Assembly (NCBI RefSeq): GCF_900105045.1
Contig: NZ_LT629739.1
Span: forward strand, 124,001 to 188,000
DNA from: Brevibacterium picturae
GTDB lineage: Bacteria > Actinomycetota > Actinomycetes > Actinomycetales > Brevibacteriaceae
Direction: 5' to 3'
DNA: 64,000 nucleotides
Shown: one piece after another, positions 50,829 through 59,295 of the stretch
How positions within the stretch are numbered: position 1 is the stretch's first letter
Layout of the letters: each line of letters starts with the position of its first letter
Notes under the pieces: model-generated
What the model saw: the letters and a program-made list of their open reading frames with translations, nothing else
Told to the model about the DNA's origin: nothing
Databases searched by the model: none
Translations under genes and position numbers: made by a program

Positions 50829-51317
50829 TCAGCGCAGAAACGCCTCGAAGACTGCTGCTTCTTGGATGAGATTCCCGGTGCGCGCGGGTAACGGTGAGTT
50901 CACCCAGTACTGACCGGTGTGCGCATCGCGTCCCAGGTACCCGTAGTCGATGAGCTCTCGACGCAGCCGCGCGAAGTCCGGGTGGAACTCGCTGAGGATC
51001 GTGTTGATGTCCTTCTCGCTGTAAGTTCGCCCGGTCTCGAAAGCTGTGAGCATCTCAAGCAGGATAACGACGAGGGCCTTGCGCTTGGTGGGGATGGAGA
51101 CCAGCCGTCCCCCGCTCATGAATGTTCTCAGCGTCTTGGCTTTGAAGGCTTCAGCCTCGGGATCAGCCAGCGTTGAGGCGCTGCGGCTCTGGTCCTCGTG
51201 GCGTTCGTCGTGGTGCCGTTGGTCGTTCAGCAGTGCCGTGCGGGCGGAGGTGAAGTTCTCCCCCGTCGAACTCATACGCTTGCGGACGAGTAGTTTGAAG
51301 TCTTTGTCCTTGGTCAT
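50829..51317 (-). CDS. DUF2087 protein
   Basis: The 162-residue product has a charged N-terminal half and a C-terminal DUF2087 domain (KTLRTFMSGGRLVSIPTKRK, FETGRTYSEKDINTILSEFH, LRRELIDYGYLGRDAHTGQY). The domain is a winged-helix-like fold often attached to ArsR or GNAT domains, neither of which is present. It may bind nucleic acid (inference). GAGGAAC is 8 nt before the ATG. The 188-nt upstream gap contains a TATACT hexamer near 51473 and nothing coding. Confidence 0.8.
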   Translation of the reverse strand: MTKDKDFKLLVRKRMSSTGENFTSARTALLNDQRHHDERHEDQSRSASTLADPEAEAFKAKTLRTFMSGGRLVSIPTKRKALVVILLEMLTAFETGRTYSEKDINTILSEFHPDFARLRRELIDYGYLGRDAHTGQYWVNSPLPARTGNLIQEAAVFEAFLR

Positions 51318-51505
51318 GGCGCTTGTTCCTCTGCGACCACGTCTCCCCCAGCACGAAACCTGGTCCGAAGATCACCGTGACAGGTCCGCCCGAGGATTCT
51401 CTCCCCTTCGCCGAAAGGTCGGTGAGCTGGGATCACGACCGTGGCTGGGCGATGGATGCGCCGCTGCCACCAGTATAGGCCGAGTTCGGCGCTTGTGGGT
51501 CTTGG

Positions 51506-51889
51506 TCAGCTGTCGAGGGCATCCAGGTAGACCCATCTGCCGGCTCTGCGGACGAATGAGGAGTTCTCCTCAAGGGTGTGTTCGCCGAGGTGATCCCGGT
51601 AGGTTGCCCGGAAGTGCACCGTGCCCGTTTCGTCAGTTTCCTGCCCGTCTGTCGTGTCCACGATTTCCAAGCTCAGCCACGCAGTCTCGGAATCCAGGCC
51701 GATGTCGGTGGGCCGGGTCTTGGCGTGCCAGGTGCGGAAGAGGTGGTCTTCATTGCCGCGGGCGAATGCGGTGCAGCGGGAGCGCATGAGCGCCTCAGCG
51801 GTTGTCGGCCATCTCTCGGCGTCCAAGGCGGGACGGCAGCAGTTGTCGTAGTCGGTGCCGGGCGGCATTCCGGAACAGGGGCAGATCAT
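51506..51889 (-). CDS. YchJ family (UPF0225) protein
   Basis: The 127-residue product starts CPCSGMPPGTDYDNCCRP, the SEC-C-like metal site of YchJ, and has LMRSRCTAFARGNEDHLFRT and the C-terminal ENSSFVRRAGRWVYLD in a cystatin-like fold. The function is unknown. ATG 51889 has TACCAT 6 nt upstream on the minus strand, consistent with a leaderless transcript. Confidence 0.9.
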   Translation of the reverse strand: MICPCSGMPPGTDYDNCCRPALDAERWPTTAEALMRSRCTAFARGNEDHLFRTWHAKTRPTDIGLDSETAWLSLEIVDTTDGQETDETGTVHFRATYRDHLGEHTLEENSSFVRRAGRWVYLDALDS

Positions 51890-51895
51890 GACTCG

Positions 51896-51901
51896 ATGGT
51901 A
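51896..51901 (-). promoter_or_regulatory. Leaderless -10 box for the YchJ gene
   Basis: TACCAT lies 6 nt from ATG 51889, divergent from the HhH-GPD gene 55 nt away. Confidence 0.4.
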
Positions 51902-51944
51902 TCTCTGAGGTGCTTGCGGGCGGGTTACATGCCACTATGGACGC

Positions 51945-52523
51945 ATGAGTTCAGTATTCCTCTCCGGCGATGCAGAAGCCGACGCCCTTCTTGCCGATGA
52001 CTCCTTTGCCCTGCTGATGGGCATGTTGCTCGATCAGCAGGTGCCGATGGAAGTGGCGTTCGCCGGACCGGCAAAGCTTGCTGAGCGTCTGGGAAAACTC
52101 GATGTGGTCGAGATCGCTGAAATGGATCCCGATGAGTTCCTGGAGAAGTTCTCGATCAAACCGGCGGTGCATCGTTTTCCCAAGTCGATGGCGACGCGAG
52201 TGCAGAAGCTGGCGGCACAGATCGTCGACGAATACGATGCTGACACGTCCGCGATCTGGACGTCGGGAGATCCGACTGGGCCCGAGGTCCTCAAACGATT
52301 GAAGAAGTTGCCGGGCTTCGGCGAGCAGAAGGCGAAGATCTTCCTGGCTCTCCTCGGCAAGCAGTTCACTTTCAACGCTGACGGATGGCGCGAAGCCGCA
52401 GGTGACTACGGTGCTGAGGACAGCCGTCGCTCAATCGCCGATGTGGTCGATGAGGACACCTTGCTGGAAGTCCGCGCCTTCAAAAAGCAGCAGAAGGCTG
52501 CCGCGAAAGCAGCCAAGAAGTAG
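51945..52523 (+). CDS. HhH-GPD type base-excision repair protein
   Basis: The 192-residue product is the short actinobacterial HhH-GPD family (TIGR03252 type). LMGMLLDQQVPMEVAFAGP is the N-terminal helix region and LKKLPGFGEQKAKIFLALLG is the helix-hairpin-helix; the GPD Asp may be in FNADGWREAAGDYG. A Lys-rich C-terminus (KKQQKAAAKAAKK) could bind DNA. Glycosylase activity is likely but the damaged base is not known. Confidence 0.85.
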   Translation: MSSVFLSGDAEADALLADDSFALLMGMLLDQQVPMEVAFAGPAKLAERLGKLDVVEIAEMDPDEFLEKFSIKPAVHRFPKSMATRVQKLAAQIVDEYDADTSAIWTSGDPTGPEVLKRLKKLPGFGEQKAKIFLALLGKQFTFNADGWREAAGDYGAEDSRRSIADVVDEDTLLEVRAFKKQQKAAAKAAKK

Positions 52524-52544
52524 TTTCACTCACTCACGGGCAGG

Positions 52545-52553
52545 TTATCCACA
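52545..52553 (+). promoter_or_regulatory. Single DnaA-box-like nonamer
   Basis: TTATCCACA matches the DnaA-box consensus exactly. Only one copy is seen, in the 134-nt gap before the lipoprotein gene, so it is not an origin. It may titrate DnaA or be chance. Confidence 0.35.
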
Positions 52554-52657
52554 GATTCAACTTCGCCTGTTCTCAAAGTCACAGTTCTCGCATAATGTAG
52601 AGATTCCGGGCGCGATTTTCACATCTGCGCTGGAGCTTTCGACCACAGAGGCGTGGA

Positions 52658-53299
52658 ATGAAGACTGGACGTGGCGGACGTATCCGCTATCGAGCGACGA
52701 CGGCATTGACGCTGGCAGCCGCACTCGCACTGCCGCTTGTGCTGTCGGGATGCGAGGACCATTCCCCCGTGGCCGCACCGACTTCGACGATGCCTGCCAA
52801 GGATCCTTCGAACGGCTCGCCCTCCGCTGACCCACAACCAACAGTCCCCGCGTACGAGACTGACCTTGATCTGAGCCCCGAGGAGACGGAAGCCGTCGAA
52901 GGGGCGCTGGTTGCGTTTGAGGGATTTTTTCGCTCGGTAAATTCTGCATACTCGGGTGACTTTGAAACCGCGGACGATTTCCCGAAATTCGCAAGCGGAG
53001 ACGCTTTGGAATCCATCAGAGGCGACGTCCAGGTAGTCGAGGACGGCACCTACGAATTCTGGGGAGATATCTCGCCTAGCAAAGTAACAATTGACGAAGT
53101 CAAAACCAGTGATGATCCGAAAGTAGTCAATACAGTCTCCGTGGACTTCTGCTTTGACTTGACCGAATGGTCGCTTCGTCCAAAAGACAAAGAAGAAACG
53201 GCATCGAAATCGGACTTCGTCACCATGGAACATATGATCAAAAAGACTTCCAAGGGATGGCGAGTTGCAGAGCAATCCTTAAAAGAGAAACGATGCTGA
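52658..53299 (+). CDS. DUF6318-like lipoprotein
   Basis: The 213-residue product has a basic N-terminus, a hydrophobic stretch and a lipobox LSGC (Cys near residue 32), then a Ser/Pro/Thr linker and a globular domain (LSPEETEAVEGALVAFEGFF, SAYSGDFETADDFPKFASG, VSVDFCFDLTEWSLRPKD). The layout resembles actinobacterial DUF6318 lipoproteins; that assignment is from memory. From about 52920 on, the DNA is clearly richer in A and T than the surroundings. The downstream PKD gene overlaps by 7 nt, so they are coupled. Confidence 0.75.
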   Translation: MKTGRGGRIRYRATTALTLAAALALPLVLSGCEDHSPVAAPTSTMPAKDPSNGSPSADPQPTVPAYETDLDLSPEETEAVEGALVAFEGFFRSVNSAYSGDFETADDFPKFASGDALESIRGDVQVVEDGTYEFWGDISPSKVTIDEVKTSDDPKVVNTVSVDFCFDLTEWSLRPKDKEETASKSDFVTMEHMIKKTSKGWRVAEQSLKEKRC

Positions 53300-54165
53300 A
53301 GCTGAAGACCAACATCGCGATCATCATATTCGCTACTTTGGTTGTCACTCTCCTAGCCCCGCTACCCGCCGTAGCGGGTCCGAACTGCGATATGAGAAAC
53401 ATAAACAATTGCTCCGCGGACATTCCGGGAGGCGGAGGAGGGAACAACCCGGCCCCACCCCCTCCGCCAGCGCCCGGCCCAGGAGGTGGCTCCGACGGCG
53501 GAGGAGGCGACAGCGGGGGCGCTGGCGGAGATGGCAGCGGATCCGGCGGAGGCGGTGATGGCTCCGGCGGTGGCGGCGGACAGCCAGATTGCGTACTCGA
53601 AGAGGTCGGACACATCTGTGCAGATCTGCCCGGGCCTGGCCCCGGACCCGGCGGCGGTGGAGGCGGCGCTCCCGCGAGGCCGGCGCCACCCACCCGCATC
53701 CCAGAATCTCAGTTCCAGACCTTCGATATTCCGGCTCCGACGATTCATGCCTGGCCGAAAGATTGGGCTGTCATCGGCAAACCGGCGGCTTTCTGGACGG
53801 ACGCGGAGACCAGCTATATCGAGATGACGCTGCTGACCTATGCGGTCACTGTGAAGGTCACCCCTGAGAAGTACTACTGGGATTTCGGCGACGACACCGG
53901 CGGAACAACGACGAAGACGGGTTCGAAGCCGCGTCCGGGTGACGAACCGCAAATAGGCCATGACTACCAGAAGACTGGAGCGAAGACGGTCGGCATGACC
54001 GCGACCTTCAGCGGGGAGTTCTCTGTTGATGGCGGTCCGTGGTTGCCGATCGACGGCTTCGCACACGTAGCCAGCAACGAGATCTCCATCGACGTCTACC
54101 GATTCCACCGCTACCTTGTCGATGAGGACTGCTACGCGAACCCACAGGGGCCCGACTGCAGCTGA
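53293..54165 (+). CDS. Secreted Gly/Pro-rich protein with PKD-like domain
   Basis: The 290-residue product has a signal peptide (about residues 1-30, cleavage near AVAGPN), then a Gly/Pro/Ser-rich low-complexity region (about 45-130) interrupted by QPDCVLEEVGHICADLPG, which repeats the Cys pattern of the preceding CDMRNINNCSADIPG. A PKD-like beta domain follows (TPEKYYWDFGDDTGG, IGHDYQKTGAKTVGMTATFSG). The end CYANPQGPDCS carries two more Cys. It is probably exported and disulphide-bonded. ATG 53293 overlaps the lipoprotein stop, so a joint surface role is likely (inference). Confidence 0.8.
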   Translation: MLKLKTNIAIIIFATLVVTLLAPLPAVAGPNCDMRNINNCSADIPGGGGGNNPAPPPPPAPGPGGGSDGGGGDSGGAGGDGSGSGGGGDGSGGGGGQPDCVLEEVGHICADLPGPGPGPGGGGGGAPARPAPPTRIPESQFQTFDIPAPTIHAWPKDWAVIGKPAAFWTDAETSYIEMTLLTYAVTVKVTPEKYYWDFGDDTGGTTTKTGSKPRPGDEPQIGHDYQKTGAKTVGMTATFSGEFSVDGGPWLPIDGFAHVASNEISIDVYRFHRYLVDEDCYANPQGPDCS

Positions 54166-54262
54166 ACCTCGCCGCGCGCACTCGGCCCCAGGCACTACTC
54201 CCATGACCACCCCTCTCACCCGCCGTGGCGCAAAAGCGCCAGGAACCTGAAACAATGGGCAC

Positions 54263-55501
54263 ATGGTGTGCCGAATCTCGGAGTTGCTCGTCGACTCCCA
54301 TTGGCCGATCGTCATCATCGGCGCTGGTCAGGCCGGACTTTCAGCCGCCCACTATCTCTGGCGCGACGGATTGGTGCCCGGCAAGGATTTCATCGTCCTC
54401 GACGCCGGGGCCGGGCCCGGCGGCGCATGGCGTGAACGGTGGGACTCCCTGACGCTGGGATCGACGAATCATGTGGCGGATCTGCCAGGCTTCCCACTGG
54501 GCACACCGGATCCCTCAATTCCCGCCTCGGCGGTGGTCTCCGACTATTACTCACGTTTCGAACGCGAACTCGAACTCTGCGTCGTCCGCCCCGCCGAGGT
54601 CGTCACGGTGAAATCACCGACGCCCGGCACAGGACCCCTGCAGATCACGGCAACGATCGATGGAGAACGCGTTCAACTCTCAAGTCGGTATCTGATCAAC
54701 GCGACCGGCACCTGGACTCATCCCTATGTTCCATTCGTGCCCGGCATCGCCGAGTTCGAGGGCCGCCAGCTGCATACCGCGAACTTTCGCGATGTCGAGG
54801 ACTTCCGTGGTTTGCGGACCTTGGTCGTCGGCGGTGGCATCTCTGCAACACAGTTCCTGCTCGAACTCGCCAAGGTGACCGACACACTGTGGGCCACACG
54901 CAGGCCCCCGAACTTCACCTCAAGGCAGTTTGACGGCAATTGGGGTCTCGAGGTTGAACGAGCCGTCCGATCTCGTACCTTGGCCGGCCTCGCTCCGGCC
55001 AGCGTCGTGCGCACCACGGGCTTGCCCATCCGCCAGGACTTCCGTGACGGCGTCGACTCCGGTGTGCTCGTCTCACGTGGAATGATCGACTCGATTCTGC
55101 CCCACGGGGTTCACTTCCCCGGTCGGTCGGCCGAGGAACAGACCACTTCAGAAGGGCTCGGTCCCTCGGCCAGCGACCACCTGGCCCTGCCGGAATCCTG
55201 GCAGCCCTTCGAGCAGGAACGTGTCGAAGATGTCGACGTGATCTTCTGGAACACCGGTTTCAGAGCCGCCCTCAACCATCTGGCACCGTTACGTCTGCGT
55301 ACACCCGATGGAGGAATAGCAATGGAGACCGAGGTCTCGGTCAAAGACGACCATCGGATCTTCCTCGTCGGGTATGGTTCCGCGAGCTCTACGGTCGGTG
55401 CCACCCGCGCCGGTCGGATCGCGGCCAGAGAGCTGCTCAAACGCCGCGCCCGAGCACAGCGCACGCCCACTCAGGACAAGGTCGGCGATTCGAGGACCTG
55501 A
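54263..55501 (+). CDS. FMO-like FAD/NAD(P)-dependent oxidoreductase
   Basis: The 412-residue product has two Rossmann motifs: IVIIGAGQAGLSAAHYL (residues 16-32, FAD) and TLVVGGGISATQFLLELA (about residues 184-201, NADPH). PGGAWRERWDSLTLGSTN is the segment typical of flavin monooxygenases and related reductases. The C-terminus IFLVGYGSASSTVGATRAG returns to FAD. The substrate is unknown. Its last 31 bases overlap the 3' end of the convergent lipoprotein gene. Confidence 0.85.
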   Translation: MVCRISELLVDSHWPIVIIGAGQAGLSAAHYLWRDGLVPGKDFIVLDAGAGPGGAWRERWDSLTLGSTNHVADLPGFPLGTPDPSIPASAVVSDYYSRFERELELCVVRPAEVVTVKSPTPGTGPLQITATIDGERVQLSSRYLINATGTWTHPYVPFVPGIAEFEGRQLHTANFRDVEDFRGLRTLVVGGGISATQFLLELAKVTDTLWATRRPPNFTSRQFDGNWGLEVERAVRSRTLAGLAPASVVRTTGLPIRQDFRDGVDSGVLVSRGMIDSILPHGVHFPGRSAEEQTTSEGLGPSASDHLALPESWQPFEQERVEDVDVIFWNTGFRAALNHLAPLRLRTPDGGIAMETEVSVKDDHRIFLVGYGSASSTVGATRAGRIAARELLKRRARAQRTPTQDKVGDSRT

Positions 55502-56139
55502 TCGGCAAAGCTCACGGTCGGCAGCATCTGTGCGAAGAGGTCAGCGGTATCCTGATCACTTGCCACCGTGACCATTTCGACGCTGACCTTGTACAGTCGG
55601 CCGTTGTCTGAGATCCCGGCGACAGCGCCGAAGAGCACGGAATCGGTTTCGTCGATGGCCCGGACCTCCTGGCGGGCAAGCGAACCGTGGACAGTCCAAT
55701 ATTCGCCACCGGCGACCGTCCCGGTCTGCTCGTCCAGAACTCTCGACCGGGATTCTCCGAAGGTCTGTTCCTGGGCCGTGGCGACGATGCTGTGCGCCGT
55801 CTCGTCATCGCTTTCATAACAGTTGACGGTGATGATGGCACCGTTGTCGCGTGTGTAGAGCTGGTAACTGTCGTAGGCGAGATCATCGTTCCACCCGCCG
55901 CCCATGGCCAACTCAACCTTGATCGGGCATTCCTGGCCCAGATCGACTGACACCAGAGTCATCCTCGATGGGACTGCAGGAGCGTCGGATTCCCGTGACG
56001 TCTCCTCTGCTGAACCGTCGTCGATGCCGACGCTGACCGGTTGAGAATCGCCCTCGGCGGAGCTGATACGCAGTGCAGAGCATCCGGAGACGAACAGGCC
56101 CAGCACCAGCACACTTGCCAGGAGGAGACTCCGATACAT
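55471..56139 (-). CDS. Putative lipoprotein, unknown function
   Basis: The 222-residue product begins MYRSLLLASVLVLGLFVSGC with a clear lipobox Cys at residue 20. A Ser/Glu/Asp linker is followed by a globular domain with two further Cys (GQECPIKVELAMGGG and TVNCYESDD) that could form a disulphide. I do not recognise the domain. ATG 56139 is chosen because it gives the signal peptide directly. It is convergent with the FMO gene and divergent from the PIG-L gene. Confidence 0.75.
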   Translation of the reverse strand: MYRSLLLASVLVLGLFVSGCSALRISSAEGDSQPVSVGIDDGSAEETSRESDAPAVPSRMTLVSVDLGQECPIKVELAMGGGWNDDLAYDSYQLYTRDNGAIITVNCYESDDETAHSIVATAQEQTFGESRSRVLDEQTGTVAGGEYWTVHGSLARQEVRAIDETDSVLFGAVAGISDNGRLYKVSVEMVTVASDQDTADLFAQMLPTVSFADQVLESPTLS

Positions 56140-56241
56140 GGGCCCGCTTTCGACTATTGGAGAGACGCAGCTTTCACACTGCCATACACATAGTATCCAC
56201 CGGGTCTGCTTCCTGCTCTGGTACATATGCCCGGCGGGGCT

Positions 56242-56247
56242 TAGCCT
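56242..56247 (+). promoter_or_regulatory. Leaderless -10 box for the PIG-L gene
   Basis: TAGCCT lies 7 nt from ATG 56255, with no ribosome binding site. Confidence 0.5.
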
Positions 56248-56254
56248 GGGAACT

Positions 56255-56971
56255 ATGACTGAACTACCGATCTTCGACGACGATGATGTCAATAGGCTCC
56301 TGTGTATCGTCGCCCATCCCGATGACATGGAATACGGCGCCTCCGCGGCCGTGGCCAAATGGACCGACCAGGGCAAGTCCGTCTCGTATCTGCTCCTGAC
56401 CCGTGGCGAAGCGGGAATCCGGGAGATGCCCCCTGAGGACGTCGCACCCCTGCGCGAGGGTGAACAACGTCAGGCATGCAAACTCGTCGGTGTCGAGGAC
56501 CTCGAGATCCTTGATTTTCCTGACGGCCTCCTCGAGCCCGATCACGAACTCAGGCATGCGATCGCAAAGAAGATCCGCCAGTTCGAACCCGATGCCGTGA
56601 TGGTGACCAGCTGGGAGCTCAAGATGCCTTGGGGTCTTAACCATGTCGACCACCGGGCGGCCGGAATCGCAACCATCGATGCCATCAGGGACGCCGACAA
56701 TCCGTGGCTCTTCACCGACCTCAAGGAGGCAGGCCTCGAGGCGTGGAAGGCAGACAAGCTGCTGGTCAATGGTGCAGACGCCACCCATGCCGTGGTCCTC
56801 GACGAGGCACACGTCGACCGTGCCGTACGCTCGCTGGAGGCTCATACCGTCTACCTTGAGGCACTTCCCGACCATCCGGCGCCGTCGGAGATGATTCCCG
56901 GGATCACCTCCGAAGCCGGAACACGGGCAGGCGTGAAGTACGCGCTGCCCGTGCAGGTATTCGACATGTAG
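56255..56971 (+). CDS. PIG-L family deacetylase
   Basis: The 238-residue product is a LmbE-like zinc hydrolase: LCIVAHPDDMEYGASAAV is the A-H-P-D-D motif, TRGEAGIREMPPED is the second loop, and WGLNHVDHRAAGIATIDAI holds the third zinc ligand. It is shorter than the membrane-fused homologue at 22525 and has a different tail. Candidates are a mycothiol S-conjugate amidase-like role (Mca) or another GlcNAc-type deacetylase; neither can be settled. ATG 56255 is supported by the TAGCCT box. Confidence 0.85.
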   Translation: MTELPIFDDDDVNRLLCIVAHPDDMEYGASAAVAKWTDQGKSVSYLLLTRGEAGIREMPPEDVAPLREGEQRQACKLVGVEDLEILDFPDGLLEPDHELRHAIAKKIRQFEPDAVMVTSWELKMPWGLNHVDHRAAGIATIDAIRDADNPWLFTDLKEAGLEAWKADKLLVNGADATHAVVLDEAHVDRAVRSLEAHTVYLEALPDHPAPSEMIPGITSEAGTRAGVKYALPVQVFDM

Positions 56972-56977
56972 CACTCG

Positions 56978-57000
56978 GCTCGGCCAGCCGGTGGCCGAGC
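56978..57000. terminator. Terminator hairpin between PIG-L and tpx
   Basis: A perfect 9-bp stem (56978-56986 with 56992-57000) closes a 5-nt loop between two convergent genes. Confidence 0.65.
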
Positions 57001-57009
57001 TCGACGCGT

Positions 57010-57510
57010 TCAGACGCCGAGTGCGGCGACGGCCGAGTCGTAGTCCGGTTCGGTGCCGATCTCGTCGACGAGCTGTTTGTGGACGACGGTGCCCTTTTCG
57101 TCGAGGACGACGACGGAGCGGGCCAGCAACCCTGCCAAGGGCCCGTCAACCATGGTCACACCGAATTCCTTGCCGAAGGCGCTGCGGAAGCCCGACGCGG
57201 CGACAACGTTCTCGATGCCCTCGGCGCCGCAGAAGCGCGCCTGTGCGAAGGGCAGATCGTTGGACACGCACAGGACTGTGGTGTTCTCCAAGCTCGCGGC
57301 GAGTTCGTTGAACTTGCGCACCGAGGCAGCACAGACACCGGTGTCCACGCTCGGGAAGATGTTGAGCACAACACGCTTGCCTGAGGTATCCGCGGAGTTC
57401 ACCTCACCGAGGTCGGTGCCCACGAGATTGAAGGCGGGAGCCTGTACACCCTTCTCCGGAAGCTCGCCTACGGTCTTGACCGGTGTGCCCTGGAATGCTG
57501 TATGCGCCAT
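57010..57510 (-). CDS. tpx: Thiol peroxidase, Tpx-type peroxiredoxin
   Basis: The 166-residue product is an atypical 2-Cys peroxiredoxin. The peroxidatic Cys is C60 in [14 protein letters not shown] and the resolving Cys is C94 in [13 protein letters not shown], at the family spacing. It reduces hydrogen peroxide and alkyl hydroperoxides with thioredoxin in the cytoplasm. Length is normal. It is flanked by a terminator and lies downstream of the DUF368 gene with about 85 nt to the end of that gene's open tail. Confidence 0.95.
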   Translation of the reverse strand: MAHTAFQGTPVKTVGELPEKGVQAPAFNLVGTDLGEVNSADTSGKRVVLNIFPSVDTGVCAASVRKFNELAASLENTTVLCVSNDLPFAQARFCGAEGIENVVAASGFRSAFGKEFGVTMVDGPLAGLLARSVVVLDEKGTVVHKQLVDEIGTEPDYDSAVAALGV

Positions 57511-57595
57511 GTTTCACTCTCACTTTCTGTCGTGATCATTGCTGTCATTCCTCACCCTACGTGAGAAGACCGACACGAGAATCGCTCGTTCACGT

Positions 57596-57802
57596 TCAGA
57601 TGCGACGACGGCGGGCGCCTCCGCCCAGCCCTGCGCCGGCGTTCACATCCCCGCTTCCATTGGTGGAGTCGCCACCGTTGCCTGAGTCGGATCCGTTGGC
57701 AGAATCCGTGGCATTCGCCGAGCTGTCCCCACCGTCAGCATCGGTTGTCGCCAGCGGGGAGAACTCTCCCGTGTCCGCCGCCCTGCATAAGCCGTGTTGG
57801 CT
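57596..57802 (-). other. Open in-frame tail behind the DUF368 stop codon
   Basis: After the TAG at 57803-57805 the same frame stays open for 68 codons to a TGA at 57596-57598. Apart from the first few codons (which include rare TTA and AGG), it reads like a low-complexity protein tail rich in Gly, Asp, Ser and Asn and ends GLGGGARRRRI. It may be a former C-terminal extension cut off by a nonsense mutation, or chance. Confidence 0.4.
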
Positions 57803-58774
57803 CTATTGCTCGCCGAGGTTGTCCTTTCCGGCCTTCGATGCGAAGGCTGATTCGACGACGATGAGGACAATCACGATTGCCGCGCCGATGGCGGCGAGGA
57901 GGATCGGCATCCACACCGGTTCGGAGGGCGCCAGCAGATCACCGCCGTCAGAGCCCGATTGCCATGGCCACAGCGCACGCAGGGAGCCGAGCATCAGACC
58001 TGACATCGCGATCAGCGTCCACCACCGGTGATTGTGCAGGAGATATCGCAGAACGTTGACGAAGAGCGCCAGGCCGAGGACCGCACCAAGTCCGAACACA
58101 GCGATGTAGACCAGGTCGCGGTCGTTCACTGCTCGCAGTGTGGTGGCGTAGAGGCCGACGGCGAGAAGTAGGAACGAGCCGGAGACTCCCGGAACGACCA
58201 GGGCACAGACGGCGATGGAGGCGACGAAGAAGACCGCAATGAGTGGCGGGTCCTCAACTCCTGAGCCACCGGCCAGCCCGGTCGTCCAGAAGGCGAGGAC
58301 AGCGGCGGCGAGAAAGACGAGAATGCCCAGCGGCAGCGGTTGCCCGGTCCGAGCCGGCAGCATGCGAAGCGGAACGGCGATGCTGGCGGCGACGAGGCCG
58401 AAGAAGAGTCCCCGGGACAGTTCAGGGTTGCCGGTGACAAAGCTCTCCATCACCCCAGCAACGGTGAGTACTGCTGTCGCCATACCCAGCAGTACCGGGA
58501 TGACCAGGAACCAATCGGTGCGGCGCAGTTCGGCAACCGCGCCCCGCCACCGGTCGGGGCCGGTGACCAGAGTTTTGCCAGCCTTGACGACGTGAGCGGC
58601 GGAATCGATGACTTGGTCGTAGACACCTGTCACGAGGGCGATCGTGCCGCCAGAGACTCCCGGGACGAGTTCGGCAGATCCGATGAGGAAACCGCGGAGC
58701 AGATCAAGAGGGATCAGAGCTTTGGGACGGGTGGGCTTCATGCGAGCGGCCACCTCGGAGTTGGGATCAGTCAT
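57803..58774 (-). CDS. DUF368 membrane protein (PopT-type undecaprenyl-phosphate transporter family)
   Basis: The 323-residue protein has about nine membrane segments. The N-terminal block RGFLIGSAELVPGVSGGTIALVTGVYD and the later ALVVPGVSGSFLLLAVGLY are the paired P-G-V-S-G motifs of the family. DUF368 proteins have recently been linked to recycling of undecaprenyl phosphate across the membrane (recalled). Actinobacterial members also occur beside cell-wall genes. GAAGGT precedes the ATG, and a TAGGGT box lies 9 nt upstream. Confidence 0.87.
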   Translation of the reverse strand: MTDPNSEVAARMKPTRPKALIPLDLLRGFLIGSAELVPGVSGGTIALVTGVYDQVIDSAAHVVKAGKTLVTGPDRWRGAVAELRRTDWFLVIPVLLGMATAVLTVAGVMESFVTGNPELSRGLFFGLVAASIAVPLRMLPARTGQPLPLGILVFLAAAVLAFWTTGLAGGSGVEDPPLIAVFFVASIAVCALVVPGVSGSFLLLAVGLYATTLRAVNDRDLVYIAVFGLGAVLGLALFVNVLRYLLHNHRWWTLIAMSGLMLGSLRALWPWQSGSDGGDLLAPSEPVWMPILLAAIGAAIVIVLIVVESAFASKAGKDNLGEQ

Positions 58775-58809
58775 AGTACCTTCACCCTACGAGATTCGCA
58801 CAGACAGGT

Positions 58810-59223
58810 TCATGCTCCTGCCTCGCCTGCCGATGTGGGCGTTTTCCGACCGATGTCGAAGACGTTGCCTTCGGGATCCTTGAGCGTAGTCCATTCGATA
58901 CCGAATTCGGCAAATGATGCGATCCGCTCGGCTCCCAATGCCACGGCTCGTTCGACATCGGCGGGATAGTTCGGGTCGTCGAGATCGATGTGCAGAGGGT
59001 TCTTGCCCTCAACGCGGTCCTTGACCTGGAGAAAAAGCATGCCCGGAGTCGTCGACTCAGCGTTGTGGACACCGCCGATGCTGGCGACGAATTCGTTCGC
59101 CCCCTCGTCGAGGTCGGCATTTAAGAGTTCGGCCCAGAAGATCGATTGGGTTTCGACGTCTTTGCAGTCGAAGGTGATGCTCAGCGAGGACAGTGACGCC
59201 ATGGCTGATGATCCTTTCGTCAT
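58810..59223 (-). CDS. VOC (glyoxalase-fold) protein
   Basis: The 137-residue product has two beta-alpha-beta-beta-beta modules: LSITFDCKDVETQSIFWAEL and NPLHIDLDDPNYPADVERAV, ending ERIASFAEFGIEWTTLKDP-like and FDIGRKT. It is a single-domain vicinal-oxygen-chelate protein of unknown substrate. ATG 59223 is used because AGGA lies 7 nt upstream and TATAGT, a good -10, lies about 20 nt further; ATG 59202 is an alternative. It precedes the DUF368 gene by 35 nt. Confidence 0.82.
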   Translation of the reverse strand: MTKGSSAMASLSSLSITFDCKDVETQSIFWAELLNADLDEGANEFVASIGGVHNAESTTPGMLFLQVKDRVEGKNPLHIDLDDPNYPADVERAVALGAERIASFAEFGIEWTTLKDPEGNVFDIGRKTPTSAGEAGA

Positions 59224-59295
59224 TGTCTGATCCTGACCTCACACTATAGACGCAGGCCCTGACACCACAGCGGTGCTCTGGTCCTATCATCGCTT

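Noticed and set aside
52545..52553. Replication origin
   Set aside because: Only one DnaA box is present and there is no dnaA, dnaN or AT-rich unwinding region nearby.
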